DNA from: Chthoniobacteraceae bacterium
GTDB lineage: Bacteria; Verrucomicrobiota; Verrucomicrobiia; Chthoniobacterales; Chthoniobacteraceae
Length of the DNA: 64,000 bases
Reading direction: 5' to 3'
NCBI GenBank assembly: GCA_028293625.1
Contig: JAQGOL010000035.1
Span: 62,001 to 126,000, forward strand
Part shown: positions 52,285-61,424 of the stretch, piece by piece
Layout of the letters: every line of letters begins with the position of its first letter
Numbering within the stretch: position 1 is the stretch's first letter
Translations under genes and position numbers: made by a program
Notes under the pieces: model-generated
Database searches by the model: none
Seen by the model: only the letters and a program-made list of their open reading frames with translations
Told to the model about the DNA's origin: nothing

Positions 52285-53445
52285 TTAAGCGGCATTGGCG
52301 ATGCGTCGCAGCTTTTCAATCACCTGCGGGACTACTTCAATGGCCGTTTGCACTTCTGCAGCCGTATTAAAACGGCTGAATGAAAAGCGAAGGCTCGCAC
52401 GGGCGCGTTCCTCGGAAAAACCCATCGCCTTTAAGACATGCGAGGCGTGCACTGAACCGGTCGTGCAGGCCGATCCCGAGGAACAGCAGATGCCGTGTTG
52501 ATCAAGCAACAGCAGCACCGCTTCGGAATCGATCCCCTCAAAAGCGAGGTTCGATGTGTTGGGCAATCGGTTGATCGGGTCTCCGTTGATCCGGCTGCCG
52601 GCAACCCGGTTCAAAATCGCGCTTTCAAATTCATCGCGCATCGCTCGCACCGCCGTCGTTTCGTGCTCCATGAATTGCCCGGCGAGTTCGCATCCTTTGC
52701 CCAGAGCCACGATTGATGCCACGTTTTGTGTCCCGGCGCGTTTCCCAAACTCCTGCCCGCCGCCGATCGAAAACGGATGAAATTTCGTCCGTTTATTGAT
52801 GTAAAGAACGCCCACACCTTTTGGGCAATGGAGCTTGTGGCCGGAGAGCGAAAGAAAATTGATCTTCGCATCCGCCAAGTTTACCGGGATTTTCCCGATG
52901 GTCTGAACGGCGTCGGTATGAAAGAGGACGTTCTTTTTGCGGACGATCGACGCGATTTCCTCAATGGGGAAAAGAACGCCGGTCTCGTTGTTGGCCCACA
53001 TGACCGTCACGAGGGCGGTATCGGAGCGAATGGAGCGTTCAAGTTCGGCAAGATCGATCTGGCCGTTTGAATCGACTCCCAGCCAGGTGATCTCATAACC
53101 GCGCTTGGCGAGGGTCTCGCAATGTTTAAGCGTGGCGGAATGTTCGACCCGGGTGGTGATGATATGCTGCCGGTCGCGATCCATCAGCAGCGCCGAATTG
53201 ATCGAGGCGTTGGTCGATTCGGTGCCGCAGCTGGTGAAAATGACTTCCAATGGTTCGCATCCAATGAGGTTCGCAACCCGTTCCCGCGCCTGATCAAGCG
53301 CTTTGCCCACCTGCGAGCCAAAACGGTAGCCGCTGGAAGGATTGCCATAGAAATCGGTCAGATACGGAAGCATCTCCTCGACAACGGCAGGGTCGACCCG
53401 GGTGGTGGCGTTGTTGTCGAGATAGATAATGTCGCTGGCGTTCAT
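52285..53445 (-). CDS. Cysteine desulfurase (NifS/IscS family)
   Basis: The 386-residue PLP enzyme begins IIYLDNNATTRVDP. It has the PLP-lysine motif SLSGHKLHCPKG, the TEST-like GTESTNAS block and the catalytic cysteine in CCSSGSACTTGSVHASHVL. It takes sulfur from cysteine for Fe-S cluster assembly or tRNA thiolation. The longer frame to 53490 has no homology. No iscU or other Fe-S assembly gene is adjacent, so the sub-role is uncertain. Confidence 0.94.
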   Translation of the reverse strand: MNASDIIYLDNNATTRVDPAVVEEMLPYLTDFYGNPSSGYRFGSQVGKALDQARERVANLIGCEPLEVIFTSCGTESTNASINSALLMDRDRQHIITTRVEHSATLKHCETLAKRGYEITWLGVDSNGQIDLAELERSIRSDTALVTVMWANNETGVLFPIEEIASIVRKKNVLFHTDAVQTIGKIPVNLADAKINFLSLSGHKLHCPKGVGVLYINKRTKFHPFSIGGGQEFGKRAGTQNVASIVALGKGCELAGQFMEHETTAVRAMRDEFESAILNRVAGSRINGDPINRLPNTSNLAFEGIDSEAVLLLLDQHGICCSSGSACTTGSVHASHVLKAMGFSEERARASLRFSFSRFNTAAEVQTAIEVVPQVIEKLRRIANAA

Positions 53446-53507
53446 GGCAGAAAAGGCGCGGACACTACCCCAGGACGCTCCCTCTGCCAACCGAACTTTC
53501 CCGGCGC

Positions 53508-54002
53508 TTAAACCTGCACACGCCGCTCATCGCGGATCGCGGGTGTGGTGGCCTCCGTTTTGCCCAGCGGGAATACCCAGCGATGATAAAGGAAGAACTT
53601 CAATCCGGCCAAAAAGAACTGCGTGGCCACGATGTCGAGGTCGATCGGAAAACGGCCTACGCTTAAGGCCATGTGCGCGTCGAATTTTTTGAGGATCGTC
53701 AGTGTGATCGTTGAAAGCGTCCACATCAGGAGCACCGCTCCGCAATACCGGGCAAGCGCATCGCGCCGCCGGGAATCGGTCCGGAAATTAATGAAATAAT
53801 TCCAGAGGAAAAAGAACGTGGAGCTGACTGCCAGGCTGCAGGCGGATTTTGCCAGGTCCGGCAACTCGGTGTGCGTGGCGAGGTATTTGAAAGGGGTGCT
53901 GATGAGCGCGTAATTGAGTGCCGCGCCGGCAATAAACCAGAATACCCGTGATTTAAACGCCTGTTGGCGCTTTGCAATGTCGGGGGTCTCTTGGGCTTTC
54001 AT
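53508..54002 (-). CDS. GtrA-family membrane protein
   Basis: The 164-residue protein has four transmembrane helices in the GtrA pattern: FWFIAGAALNYALIS, a second segment with CSLAVSSTFFFLWNYFINFRT, then two more, ending FFLYHRWVFP. GtrA-like proteins are thought to flip lipid-linked sugars or support polysaccharide synthesis. It starts about 100 bp from, and is divergent to, the ketosynthase gene. Confidence 0.88.
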   Translation of the reverse strand: MKAQETPDIAKRQQAFKSRVFWFIAGAALNYALISTPFKYLATHTELPDLAKSACSLAVSSTFFFLWNYFINFRTDSRRRDALARYCGAVLLMWTLSTITLTILKKFDAHMALSVGRFPIDLDIVATQFFLAGLKFFLYHRWVFPLGKTEATTPAIRDERRVQV

Positions 54003-54105
54003 CGGTCATTTGATAGGGATTCAGGCGCCGCTTGCCAATCTTCCTCTCAATTTGCAATCGACGCTGGAACTTGAGCGCCGGCGTGTGGATAAGTGGCGCG
54101 GTTCA

Positions 54106-55308
54106 ATGCTCACCCCCCATCGTGTTGCCATCACTGCCGCCGGAGTTGCCAGTCCTCTAGGAATTGGACTCGATGCAACTTTGCGCGCGCTCCGCGAGGG
54201 GCGCGATTGTGTCTCGCTTGTCACGGGTTTTGATACGAGCCGGACCCGGTCAAAAACGGCCGGGCAGATTGATGCCGCGCAGCTTGGGGAGAGCGTTTCG
54301 CGGCGCGATCAAAGGTTGCATCCCGCCAGCAGAATGATGATCGCCGCCGCCAGGGAACTGAGCGAGGCCGATCCGGGGTTTGAGCCGGAATTGACCGTGA
54401 TCGGCACCACGAGCGGGGGAATGAGTTTTGGAGAAGCCTATTACCGCTCGCTCACAGGCAAATCGCGTCCTTCCAATCGAGCCCGCTGGCTCGCCAATTA
54501 TCTGCCCCAGAAACCGCTGCTTGATGCCCAGCAGGCGTGCGGATTTTTTTCCCCCGGCCAGATCATTGCCAACGCATGCGCTTCGGGAACCAACTCGATC
54601 GGCCATGCGTTTTCCCTCATCCGCGCCGGCAAACAGCGGCGCGTTCTGTGTGGTGGATACGATGCGATCTCGGAACTGGTTTTTGTCGGATTCGATTCGC
54701 TTCAGGCTTCCACCGCGGAAAAAATTCGTCCTTTCGATAAAAACCGCACCGGCCTGGTTCTCGGAGAAGGCGCGGCGCTGCTTGCCTTGGAGGAATGGGA
54801 ATCGGCGCGGCAACGCGGTGCCGGCATTCTCGGGGAAGTCACCGGATACGGCATTTCAACCGACAATCATCATTTGACCCAGCCGCATCCGTCCGGGATT
54901 GGGCCGTTGCAGGCAATGCAGCGCGCCCTGGATTCGGCCGGCCGCAAGCCCGCCGAGGTCGATTACATCAACGCGCATGGGACCGCCACGGCGTTCAACG
55001 ATTCCACGGAAGGGACCGCCATCGCGCAACTTTTCGGCGACCGCGCGGTGCCGGTCAGTTCCACAAAATCGATGATGGGCCATTCGCTTGGCGCGGCGGG
55101 TTCCATCGAAGCGGTCTTTTCGCTTCTCGCGCTGCGGCATCAGTTCCTGCCTCCCAATATCAACTATACCGAGGCGGATCCGCAGTGGGCGATCGACATT
55201 GTCGCCAATGAATCCCGGCCGGCGCGGGTGAAGTGTGTTCTTTCCAACTCGTTTGGGTTTGGCGGCACCAACGCTTCCATCCTCCTTGAATTGCCCGATG
55301 AGATCTAA
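54106..55308 (+). CDS. Beta-ketoacyl synthase (KAS II/FabF-like)
   Basis: The 400-residue condensing enzyme retains the Cys-His-His triad: Cys 158 in NACASGTNS, His 291 in NAHGTATAF and His 326 in MMGHSLGAAGSIEA. It elongates acyl chains on an acyl carrier protein. Start is MLTPHRVAITAAG; the longer frame runs into GtrA on the other strand. The downstream KS-like gene is 7 bp away, so a heterodimeric KS/chain-length-factor pair is likely instead of housekeeping FabF. Confidence 0.9.
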   Translation: MLTPHRVAITAAGVASPLGIGLDATLRALREGRDCVSLVTGFDTSRTRSKTAGQIDAAQLGESVSRRDQRLHPASRMMIAAARELSEADPGFEPELTVIGTTSGGMSFGEAYYRSLTGKSRPSNRARWLANYLPQKPLLDAQQACGFFSPGQIIANACASGTNSIGHAFSLIRAGKQRRVLCGGYDAISELVFVGFDSLQASTAEKIRPFDKNRTGLVLGEGAALLALEEWESARQRGAGILGEVTGYGISTDNHHLTQPHPSGIGPLQAMQRALDSAGRKPAEVDYINAHGTATAFNDSTEGTAIAQLFGDRAVPVSSTKSMMGHSLGAAGSIEAVFSLLALRHQFLPPNINYTEADPQWAIDIVANESRPARVKCVLSNSFGFGGTNASILLELPDEI

Positions 55309-55314
55309 AAACAG

Positions 55315-56331
55315 ATGAGCGCAAGGATAGCAGGCATCGGCTGGGTCACCCCGCTCGGCGCGGATCTGGAAACGGTCTGGAGCCGCCTGATGACGGGCGA
55401 CATTGCCGAATCCAAGACATTGATCAACCCGGAGTCAGGCCGGATACACCCGTATTTTCCCGTCCCTCCCAAGCTCGTTGATTCTTTGGCAAGGAATCCA
55501 CGGCTGCGGCGCTCAAGTGCGATCAGCTATTTTTCCGTGGCTGCGGGCCTGGCCGCCCTGGAAAATGCCGGCCTCGCTGTGACGCCTCAAACCGCGGAGC
55601 GCACCGCCGTGGTATTTGCGATCAGCGATGGCGGAGTCCAGTACACACGCCGCTTTTACGAGCAGATTGTGAAACAAGGCGCCAATTGCGCCAGTCCGCT
55701 CCTTTTTCCCGAGACCGTTTACAACGCGCCTGCCAGCCATTTGTCAGCCCAACTCGGTCTTAATGGCGCGAGTTACACCCTGGCCGGAGACGGCTCAGTA
55801 GGCATGTCGGCGCTCCATTTTGGCGCCCAATTGCTCGATACCCTCGACATCGATCAATGCCTCGTGGTTGGCGCCGAGGAATGCGATTGGGTGCTTTGCG
55901 AAGCTTATCGCGACTGGCGGTTTGCAAAAACCCCGCTTGCCGAGGGCGCGGCTGCCGTCGTGTTGAATCGCACCGGCCGGCTCTCGATTAAGACCCATCC
56001 CGGGATCCCGTTTTTCCGCCAGGCCCGGGCCGTTGACGCGCTTGGGAAAGTCGTGGCGGACCTGGTGAAAAATAGCGGGCCTATCGAATATGTCGTGCGA
56101 AGTGCCAATGGCACTTTTATCGACCAGGCAGAGCTGGAGGTCCTGAATCAATTTGGAGCGGATATCGGCGGTTTTTCACCGAAAGCGCAGTTGGGAGAAG
56201 CCCCGGGAGCCAGCGCGCTCATTCAGACGGTCGGGGCGGCGATGGCCTTGGAAAAACAAATGGCGCGCTCCGCCCTGGTATCTGTGGTTGGTTTTAACCA
56301 GCAGGCGGGCGGGGCTTTGTTAACGGTCTGA
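55315..56331 (+). CDS. Ketosynthase-like protein without catalytic residues (chain-length-factor-like)
   Basis: The 338-residue protein has the thiolase-fold ketosynthase outline (AGIGWVTPLGADLETVW at the start, GFNQQAGGALLTV at the end), but all three active residues are lost. The cysteine region reads LAGDGSVGMSAL, the first histidine position SANGTFID, and the second GEAPGASAL. Type II polyketide and aryl polyene systems use such partners as chain-length factors. It follows the active KS by 7 bp. No ACP, ketoreductase or dehydratase gene is nearby. Confidence 0.82.
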   Translation: MSARIAGIGWVTPLGADLETVWSRLMTGDIAESKTLINPESGRIHPYFPVPPKLVDSLARNPRLRRSSAISYFSVAAGLAALENAGLAVTPQTAERTAVVFAISDGGVQYTRRFYEQIVKQGANCASPLLFPETVYNAPASHLSAQLGLNGASYTLAGDGSVGMSALHFGAQLLDTLDIDQCLVVGAEECDWVLCEAYRDWRFAKTPLAEGAAAVVLNRTGRLSIKTHPGIPFFRQARAVDALGKVVADLVKNSGPIEYVVRSANGTFIDQAELEVLNQFGADIGGFSPKAQLGEAPGASALIQTVGAAMALEKQMARSALVSVVGFNQQAGGALLTV

Positions 56332-56334
56332 CCG

Positions 56335-56760
56335 TTATTTTGAAGGAAAGATAAACATCGCCACATGCGTTCTGTGGCGGACGGCTTCAATCGTGCTGCC
56401 GTGGATGATGTCGCCCACGAGGCGATGTCCGTGGGAAATCATCGCAATCATGTCGACTCGCTCGGAGTGGGCGACTTTTAAGATCTCATCGGGCGGACTG
56501 CCCAGAGCCAGACGCGTGCTGACAGTCAGGCCGGTTTCCTCCCGCAACCGCGTGGCAGCGCTTTCAAGACGGTTCCAGTCCTCGCGCATCTCCTCCGAGG
56601 AAGCGAGATTGAGCTGGGTAAAATTGCGCGCGGCCCAGCCATCGGCAACATGGACGAGCAGCAACTCGCTTTTCATCAGCGTTGCCAGTTTTGCAACCTG
56701 CGTGAGAAGCAGCTGCGCCGAATCGGTGTGGTCAAGTGCGACCAGGATTTTTGAATACAT
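56335..56760 (-). CDS. Universal stress protein A family
   Basis: The 141-residue protein has the UspA fold: ILVALDHTDSAQLLLTQVAKLA at the start, ELLLVHVAD, and the ATP-type loop MISHGHRLVGDIIHGSTIEAV. UspA proteins bind ATP or AMP and support stress survival. It lies 6 bp after mntH on the same strand and converges on the KS-like gene 3 bp away. Confidence 0.92.
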   Translation of the reverse strand: MYSKILVALDHTDSAQLLLTQVAKLATLMKSELLLVHVADGWAARNFTQLNLASSEEMREDWNRLESAATRLREETGLTVSTRLALGSPPDEILKVAHSERVDMIAMISHGHRLVGDIIHGSTIEAVRHRTHVAMFIFPSK

Positions 56761-56766
56761 GCAGCG

Positions 56767-58158
56767 TTAAAGGCCAAGGATTCCGTTGATTGCTTTCTGC
56801 CACGATTCCGGCGCGAAAGAGTCAAAAAGCAGTTTCAGATTGAGGGTAACGATGACCGCCGCCGAGGTCCATGCCAGCAAAGTGATCCAGAGCGGATTGA
56901 CAAACTGACCCATCTTTTTTTTGTTCCCGGTGAAAAGCAGGAGCGGAATTACCGCAAATCCAAGCTGCATGCTCAGGATCACCTGGCTCCAGATCAAAAG
57001 ATCCGTGGTGCGGCCCTCGCCGAAAAAACCGATCACGCAAACCGCCGGCACGATCGCAACGAGCCGTGTGACAAGTCGCCGCAGCCATGGGGCGATGCGG
57101 ATATTAAGAAAGCCTTCCATCACGATCTGGCCCGCGAGCGTGCCGGTCAGTGTCGAATTCTGACCGCTGGCCAGCAGTGCCAGGGCAAAAAGTGTGCTCG
57201 CGATGCCGACCCCGAGCGTGGGAGTGAGCAACTCGTAAGCATCCTGAATCTGCGCCACTTCATGATGCCCGCTCCAGTGAAAAGCCGCCGCGGCGAGGAT
57301 CAAGATGCCGCCGTTGATGAATAGCGCAAACATCAGCGCGACGGTCGAGTCGAGCGTGGCGAACTTGATCGCCTCGGTTTTGCCTTCCACGTCGCGATCG
57401 AAGTTGCGCGTCTGCACAATGGAAGAGTGCAGGTAAAGGTTATGGGGCATCACTGTTGCGCCAAGGATGCCGATCGCCACGAAAAGCATTTCTTTGTTCT
57501 TCAGGATCTCCATTGAAGGAGCAAACCCATGCACAATGCCGGTGATGCTTGGTTTGGCGAAAATGAGCTCCGCTAAAAAACAACCGCCAATTGTGAGGAT
57601 CACCACGATCACCAGCGCCTCCACGTAACGAAAACCTTTATTCTGAAGGAAAAGCACAATCATCACGTCGAGCGAGGTGATGACACAGCCCCAGACGAGC
57701 GGGATTCCAAAGAGGAGCTGCAAGCCGATTGCGGAGCCGACCACTTCGGCCAGGTCGCACGCTGCAATGGCCGCCTCGCACAATATCCAAAGCCCGATTA
57801 CGGCCGGCTTGGAATAATCGTCCCGGCAGGCCTGCGCCAGGTCGCGTCCGGTCACGACGCCGAGCTTCACGCAAAGATGCTGAAGCAGGATCGCCATCAG
57901 GTTGGAAATCAGGATGACCGAGAGGAGCGTGTAGCCATATTTTGCGCCGCCGGCCAGGTCAGTGGCCCAGTTGCCCGGATCCATGTAGCCGACTGAAACC
58001 AGAAAGCCGGGGCCGGCGAAGGCGAGAAGTTTTTTCCAAAACGAGGCGTTTTTGGGGACGGGAACCGAGCGAAAAACCTCGGGTAAAGAGACGCTGGCGG
58101 CTTCCTTGCGCCATCCCTCGTTGGAGGTGGGAACCGGGTTGGGCATGATATGAGACAT
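56767..58158 (-). CDS. mntH: Nramp-family Mn(II)/divalent metal transporter
   Basis: The 463-residue protein has 11 transmembrane segments and the Nramp metal-site motifs MDPGNWATD in helix 1 and [11 protein letters not shown] in helix 6. It imports Mn2+ (and Fe2+) with protons. An in-frame ATG at 58146 is a second possible start. It is divergent from the mntR gene with a shared operator between them, and is followed by a uspA gene. Confidence 0.95.
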   Translation of the reverse strand: MSHIMPNPVPTSNEGWRKEAASVSLPEVFRSVPVPKNASFWKKLLAFAGPGFLVSVGYMDPGNWATDLAGGAKYGYTLLSVILISNLMAILLQHLCVKLGVVTGRDLAQACRDDYSKPAVIGLWILCEAAIAACDLAEVVGSAIGLQLLFGIPLVWGCVITSLDVMIVLFLQNKGFRYVEALVIVVILTIGGCFLAELIFAKPSITGIVHGFAPSMEILKNKEMLFVAIGILGATVMPHNLYLHSSIVQTRNFDRDVEGKTEAIKFATLDSTVALMFALFINGGILILAAAAFHWSGHHEVAQIQDAYELLTPTLGVGIASTLFALALLASGQNSTLTGTLAGQIVMEGFLNIRIAPWLRRLVTRLVAIVPAVCVIGFFGEGRTTDLLIWSQVILSMQLGFAVIPLLLFTGNKKKMGQFVNPLWITLLAWTSAAVIVTLNLKLLFDSFAPESWQKAINGILGL

Positions 58159-58169
58159 GGAAATCTAAT

Positions 58170-58183
58170 TTAGGCTTACCTAA
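58170..58183. promoter_or_regulatory. Palindromic DtxR/MntR-type operator
   Basis: TTAGGCTTACCTAA is a 5-4-5 inverted repeat 12 bp upstream of the mntH start and 87 bp upstream of the mntR start. It resembles DtxR/MntR-family binding sites. The neighbouring DtxR-family regulator gene is the expected binder; in that case Mn-loaded MntR would repress mntH. Binding itself is not shown. Confidence 0.65.
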
Positions 58184-58269
58184 CTTTATTGTCGGAGACT
58201 TAAAATGTGTCAACCGCCTTTTCTTTCCGCCGCTTGACGCTCTTTTATCGGCCCCCTACCTTTTGCACC

Positions 58270-58713
58270 GTGTCCACCAAGCCCAAGAGCCCCGCCCGTC
58301 CGCCTTCCTCCGCGGTCGAGGATTACCTGGAGCGGATCCTGGGTCTTATCAACACCAAGGGTTACGCCCGGGTGGTTGATATTGCCCAGTCGCTCGATAT
58401 ATCGCAGGCCAGCGTTACCAACATGGTTCAGCGCCTCGATGCCGAGGGTCTTCTTAATTACGAGAAATACCGGGGCCTCGTGCTGACCCCGGCTGGCGAG
58501 GCGCTGGCGAAAAACATCACTCACCGGCATGAGTTGTTGACCGATTTTCTAAAGCTGCTCGGTCTCGATGACGCTGTCATTTATCATGACGTTGAGGGCA
58601 TGGAACACCATATCAGTCCTCCGACTTTGCGCGCGATTGAAGCGCTGACCGCCCACCTTACCCGCCAGCCCTCCCTTCTTGCCCGGGTGCGCGAACAACT
58701 CGATGCCAACTAA
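58270..58713 (+). CDS. mntR: DtxR-family Mn-dependent regulator MntR
   Basis: The 147-residue regulator starts at a GTG (VSTKPKSPARPP); the open frame begins at 58207 but that part is not conserved. It has the winged helix (EDYLERILGLINTKGYARVVDIAQSLDISQASVTNMVQRL), read as consecutive helices, and the metal-binding dimerisation domain with HRHELLTDFLKLLG and DVEGMEHHIS. It senses Mn and probably represses the divergent mntH. The last 11 bases overlap the DUF4380 gene. Confidence 0.92.
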   Translation: MSTKPKSPARPPSSAVEDYLERILGLINTKGYARVVDIAQSLDISQASVTNMVQRLDAEGLLNYEKYRGLVLTPAGEALAKNITHRHELLTDFLKLLGLDDAVIYHDVEGMEHHISPPTLRAIEALTAHLTRQPSLLARVREQLDAN

Positions 58714-59635
58714 CACCATTGCCGCCTTTGGCTGGGAACATTGCGCCCAGCTTTCCAATGCGCACGCCGAACTCCTCGTCACGCTCGATGTCGGTCCTCG
58801 CATTTTAAGTTATAAAACACCGGGAGGCCGAAATGTGCTCAATGCGCTGCCTGAAAGCCTCGGCACCAGTGGGGAATCCGAATTTGTTGTCCGTGGCGGC
58901 CATCGCCTCTGGGTTTCGCCCGAAGACGCCCGCTCTTATGCGCCGGATAATGGACCGGTGAAATTTGAGCAAAAAGAGTCCGGCTCCATTTTCGTTGAGA
59001 ACGCGCCCGCCGCGCCGTGGCAGGTGCGCAAGGCGATGACCATTTCTCTCTCGCCCGGGAGCAGCGCGGTGCGGATTGAGCATCGGCTGACCAACGAAGG
59101 CGCTGAACCGATCACCGTTTCCGCATGGGCGCTCACCGTGATGGCGCCTGGCGGTTTGGAAGTCATTCCACAACCGCCCCTGGGAGAGCATGGAAAAGGG
59201 GCTCCCGGCCGCGAGTTTCTCCCGACCCGCGTGATTGTTCCGTGGAGTTTTACCGATCTTTCCGATGAGCGCTGGAAAATCGGACGCCGGTTTATCACGC
59301 TGCGCGCTGAACCGGGGCGGCCGGCCACCAAGCTCGGTCTTTTGCATTCCGAAGGGTGGGCCGGTTATATTCTGCCCGGGGCTCTTTTCATCAAGACGTT
59401 TGTCAGTGTGCCCGACGCGCTCTACCCCGATTTCGGATGCAATTTCGAGACTTTCACCAAGGACACGTTTCTTGAAATGGAAACGTTGAGCCCGTTGCGG
59501 AGGCTGGAACCGGGGCAATCGGTCGATCATGTGGAAAACTGGCATCTCTTTGATGGCGTGACGCCGCCCGATTCGTTAGAGGAAAGCGTCCTAGAGGAAT
59601 GGTTTGTGCCGTTCCTTGCAAAAATCGGCCTTTAA
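58703..59635 (+). CDS. DUF4380 family, galactose-mutarotase-like protein
   Basis: The 310-residue protein has the beta-sandwich pattern of DUF4380, related to aldose 1-epimerases: VTLDVGPRILSYKTPGGRNVL, GGHRLWVSPED, and a late YPDFGCNFETFTKDTFLEMETLSP region in separate strands. The role is unknown; sugar binding is suggested by the fold family. It has no signal peptide. The ATG overlaps the mntR stop. Confidence 0.82.
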   Translation: MPTNTIAAFGWEHCAQLSNAHAELLVTLDVGPRILSYKTPGGRNVLNALPESLGTSGESEFVVRGGHRLWVSPEDARSYAPDNGPVKFEQKESGSIFVENAPAAPWQVRKAMTISLSPGSSAVRIEHRLTNEGAEPITVSAWALTVMAPGGLEVIPQPPLGEHGKGAPGREFLPTRVIVPWSFTDLSDERWKIGRRFITLRAEPGRPATKLGLLHSEGWAGYILPGALFIKTFVSVPDALYPDFGCNFETFTKDTFLEMETLSPLRRLEPGQSVDHVENWHLFDGVTPPDSLEESVLEEWFVPFLAKIGL

Positions 59636-59641
59636 ACTTCC

Positions 59642-60121
59642 ATGAATTTCCGTTCCTCCCGTTGCGTTATCCTTCTCGTTATTGTTCTTGGCCTGGCCGG
59701 CTGCGCGACCACCAATTCGCAGATGCTTCAATCGGGGCGCGCGACAATGAATGCGGCGATCCGGGCCGAAGCGCCGGGCAAATATTATATTGCCCGTCGG
59801 TATTATAAACAGGACTACAAATTCTGGGGATTTGTGCGGCAGCCTGGCCAACCATGGAGCAGTGCCAAGCTTGTAATGCTTAATGAGCAGCTGAAACTGG
59901 CTCCCGACCGTGAGACCGGCCATATTGGCGACGACAACAACTACGAGTACAAGTTGCTTGGCGATTTCTCCGGCCAGAGTGTGTATGAGCCTGCCAGCAA
60001 CGGCATCTATCCCGAGTTCATTCTCAAAGGTTACGAACTCCGTTCCAAAACGCCTGGCTCAATTTACCGCACCCCGGGCGCGACCGATCCTTCCCGCCGC
60101 GTCATCGCAATGCCGTATTAG
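59642..60121 (+). CDS. Lipoprotein of unknown function
   Basis: The 159-residue product has a lipoprotein signal with lipobox LAGC at residues 18-21 (CVILLVIVLGLAGCATT). The mature part is rich in Tyr and Asp and contains YYIARRYYKQDYKFWGF and KLLGDFSGQSVYEPASNGIYPEF. No family was recognised. It begins 6 bp after the DUF4380 gene and ends 9 bp from the convergent tsaE. Confidence 0.78.
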   Translation: MNFRSSRCVILLVIVLGLAGCATTNSQMLQSGRATMNAAIRAEAPGKYYIARRYYKQDYKFWGFVRQPGQPWSSAKLVMLNEQLKLAPDRETGHIGDDNNYEYKLLGDFSGQSVYEPASNGIYPEFILKGYELRSKTPGSIYRTPGATDPSRRVIAMPY

Positions 60122-60130
60122 GAGTGCCCT

Positions 60131-60541
60131 TTACGTGGTGATCTGACGGGTATCGCCTTCTCCCACCTGGAAATGGATCCAATGGGTGGCGGCCGGGAGC
60201 AGGCCGTGGAATTTATCGGCCCATTCAATGGCGAGGACGGTGGGAGGCACGAGGTAATCATCCAAGCCGATGCGCAGGACGTCGTCCTCGGTTTCCAAGC
60301 GGTAGAAATCGAAGTGGCAGAGCGGCAGCCGGCCACCGGTGTACTCATGAATGAGCGTGAAGGTCGGGCTGGTGACTTCGCTCTGATGTCCAAGGCCGGC
60401 AGCCACTCCTTTGACAAAATGCGTCTTGCCGGCACCAAGGTCGCCGGCAAGTGCGAGGACTTCGCCGCCGCGCAGAGTCGCAGCCAGGGCCCGGCCAAGT
60501 GCGAAGGTTTCAGCGGGACTTTGCGAAATGATCGAACCCAT
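60131..60541 (-). CDS. tsaE: tRNA threonylcarbamoyladenosine biosynthesis protein TsaE
   Basis: The 136-residue P-loop ATPase has LAGDLGAGKTHFVKGVAAGLG with its Walker A lysine, SPTFTLIHEY and a HFDFYRLE block, all standard for TsaE. It works with TsaB and TsaD in t6A modification of tRNA. Start is MGSIISQSPAETFALG; the longer frame lies inside thiL. It overlaps thiL by 32 bases at the end of a four-gene operon. Confidence 0.95.
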   Translation of the reverse strand: MGSIISQSPAETFALGRALAATLRGGEVLALAGDLGAGKTHFVKGVAAGLGHQSEVTSPTFTLIHEYTGGRLPLCHFDFYRLETEDDVLRIGLDDYLVPPTVLAIEWADKFHGLLPAATHWIHFQVGEGDTRQITT

Positions 60542-61424
60542 GGGGAAATTGGCGTGAAGTGGAGGGGCGTGAAGTAAGAGAACCGATTCGGGTGAGGGGA
60601 AGTTTTGGAAAACGGTTTTTCCAGGCGTGTTCAAGCTGCTCGGCTGCGCCGGGCGCAAGCGCGAAGAGCAGTTCGTAATCTTCGCCGTCGGCCAGCGCTT
60701 GTTCAATACTGCTGCCGCGGGAGCGCGGAATTCGTTCCGGCTCGATTTGAAATCCACAATGGCTGGCGGCGGCCAGACGCGGCAGATCCGCGCCCACGCC
60801 ATCGCTTAAATCCATCATGGCGTGAAGCTGGAAATGTTCGGTCAGCCAACGCGCTTCTTCAAGCCGCGGGATAAAATTGAGATGTTTGCCCCCGATTGAA
60901 CCCCCAAGCTTTCCAGTCACAAAAAGGGCGTCGCCTGCCTTTCCGCCCGATCGCAGCACGCATCGCTCGCGTTCGACCAAACCGGTCAGGGCGATGTTAA
61001 TGAAAATGGGGCCGGGCGAGCGCGCGGTTTCTCCCCCGACAATGCTCACGTTGAAACGGGCGGCTGCGCGCCTTAATCCGAAATAAAGGCGGCGCACCCA
61101 GGCCAATTCCACATTTCGGGCAACCGCCAGAGTTACCAGTGCATGTTGAGGCAGGCCACCCATGGCCGCGATATCGCTGATGGCGCGGCAGAGCGCTTTC
61201 CATCCCACGCGCCGCGCATCTTCTCCCGGTAAAAAATGGACATTTTCAAGCACCGCATCGGTTTTGAGCAAGGTCCAGCTGGCGGCGTCCGGACGACCGA
61301 CCACCGCGCAATCGTCGCCGGCGGCCACCCGCACATCGGCGCCCTGGGGCAGGCTGCGGATGAGCATGGCAACGAGTTTATCCTCGCCAATTTTATCCAG
61401 CGTAATAGGCCGCTCAGCCGGCAT
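60510..61424 (-). CDS. thiL: Thiamine-monophosphate kinase
   Basis: The 304-residue kinase carries GDDCAVV, the KTDAVLENVHF metal-binding block, ALCRAISDIAAMGG and DLSDGVGADLPRLA, all ThiL motifs. It phosphorylates thiamine phosphate to thiamine diphosphate using ATP. It overlaps the CPBP gene by 11 bases and tsaE by 32 bases. Confidence 0.95.
   Translation of the reverse strand: MPAERPITLDKIGEDKLVAMLIRSLPQGADVRVAAGDDCAVVGRPDAASWTLLKTDAVLENVHFLPGEDARRVGWKALCRAISDIAAMGGLPQHALVTLAVARNVELAWVRRLYFGLRRAAARFNVSIVGGETARSPGPIFINIALTGLVERERCVLRSGGKAGDALFVTGKLGGSIGGKHLNFIPRLEEARWLTEHFQLHAMMDLSDGVGADLPRLAAASHCGFQIEPERIPRSRGSSIEQALADGEDYELLFALAPGAAEQLEHAWKNRFPKLPLTRIGSLTSRPSTSRQFPHGFDHFAKSR

Noticed and set aside
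54106-56331. KS pair considered as a full type II polyketide cluster
   Set aside because: No ACP, ketoreductase, cyclase or phosphopantetheinyl transferase gene lies within several kilobases.
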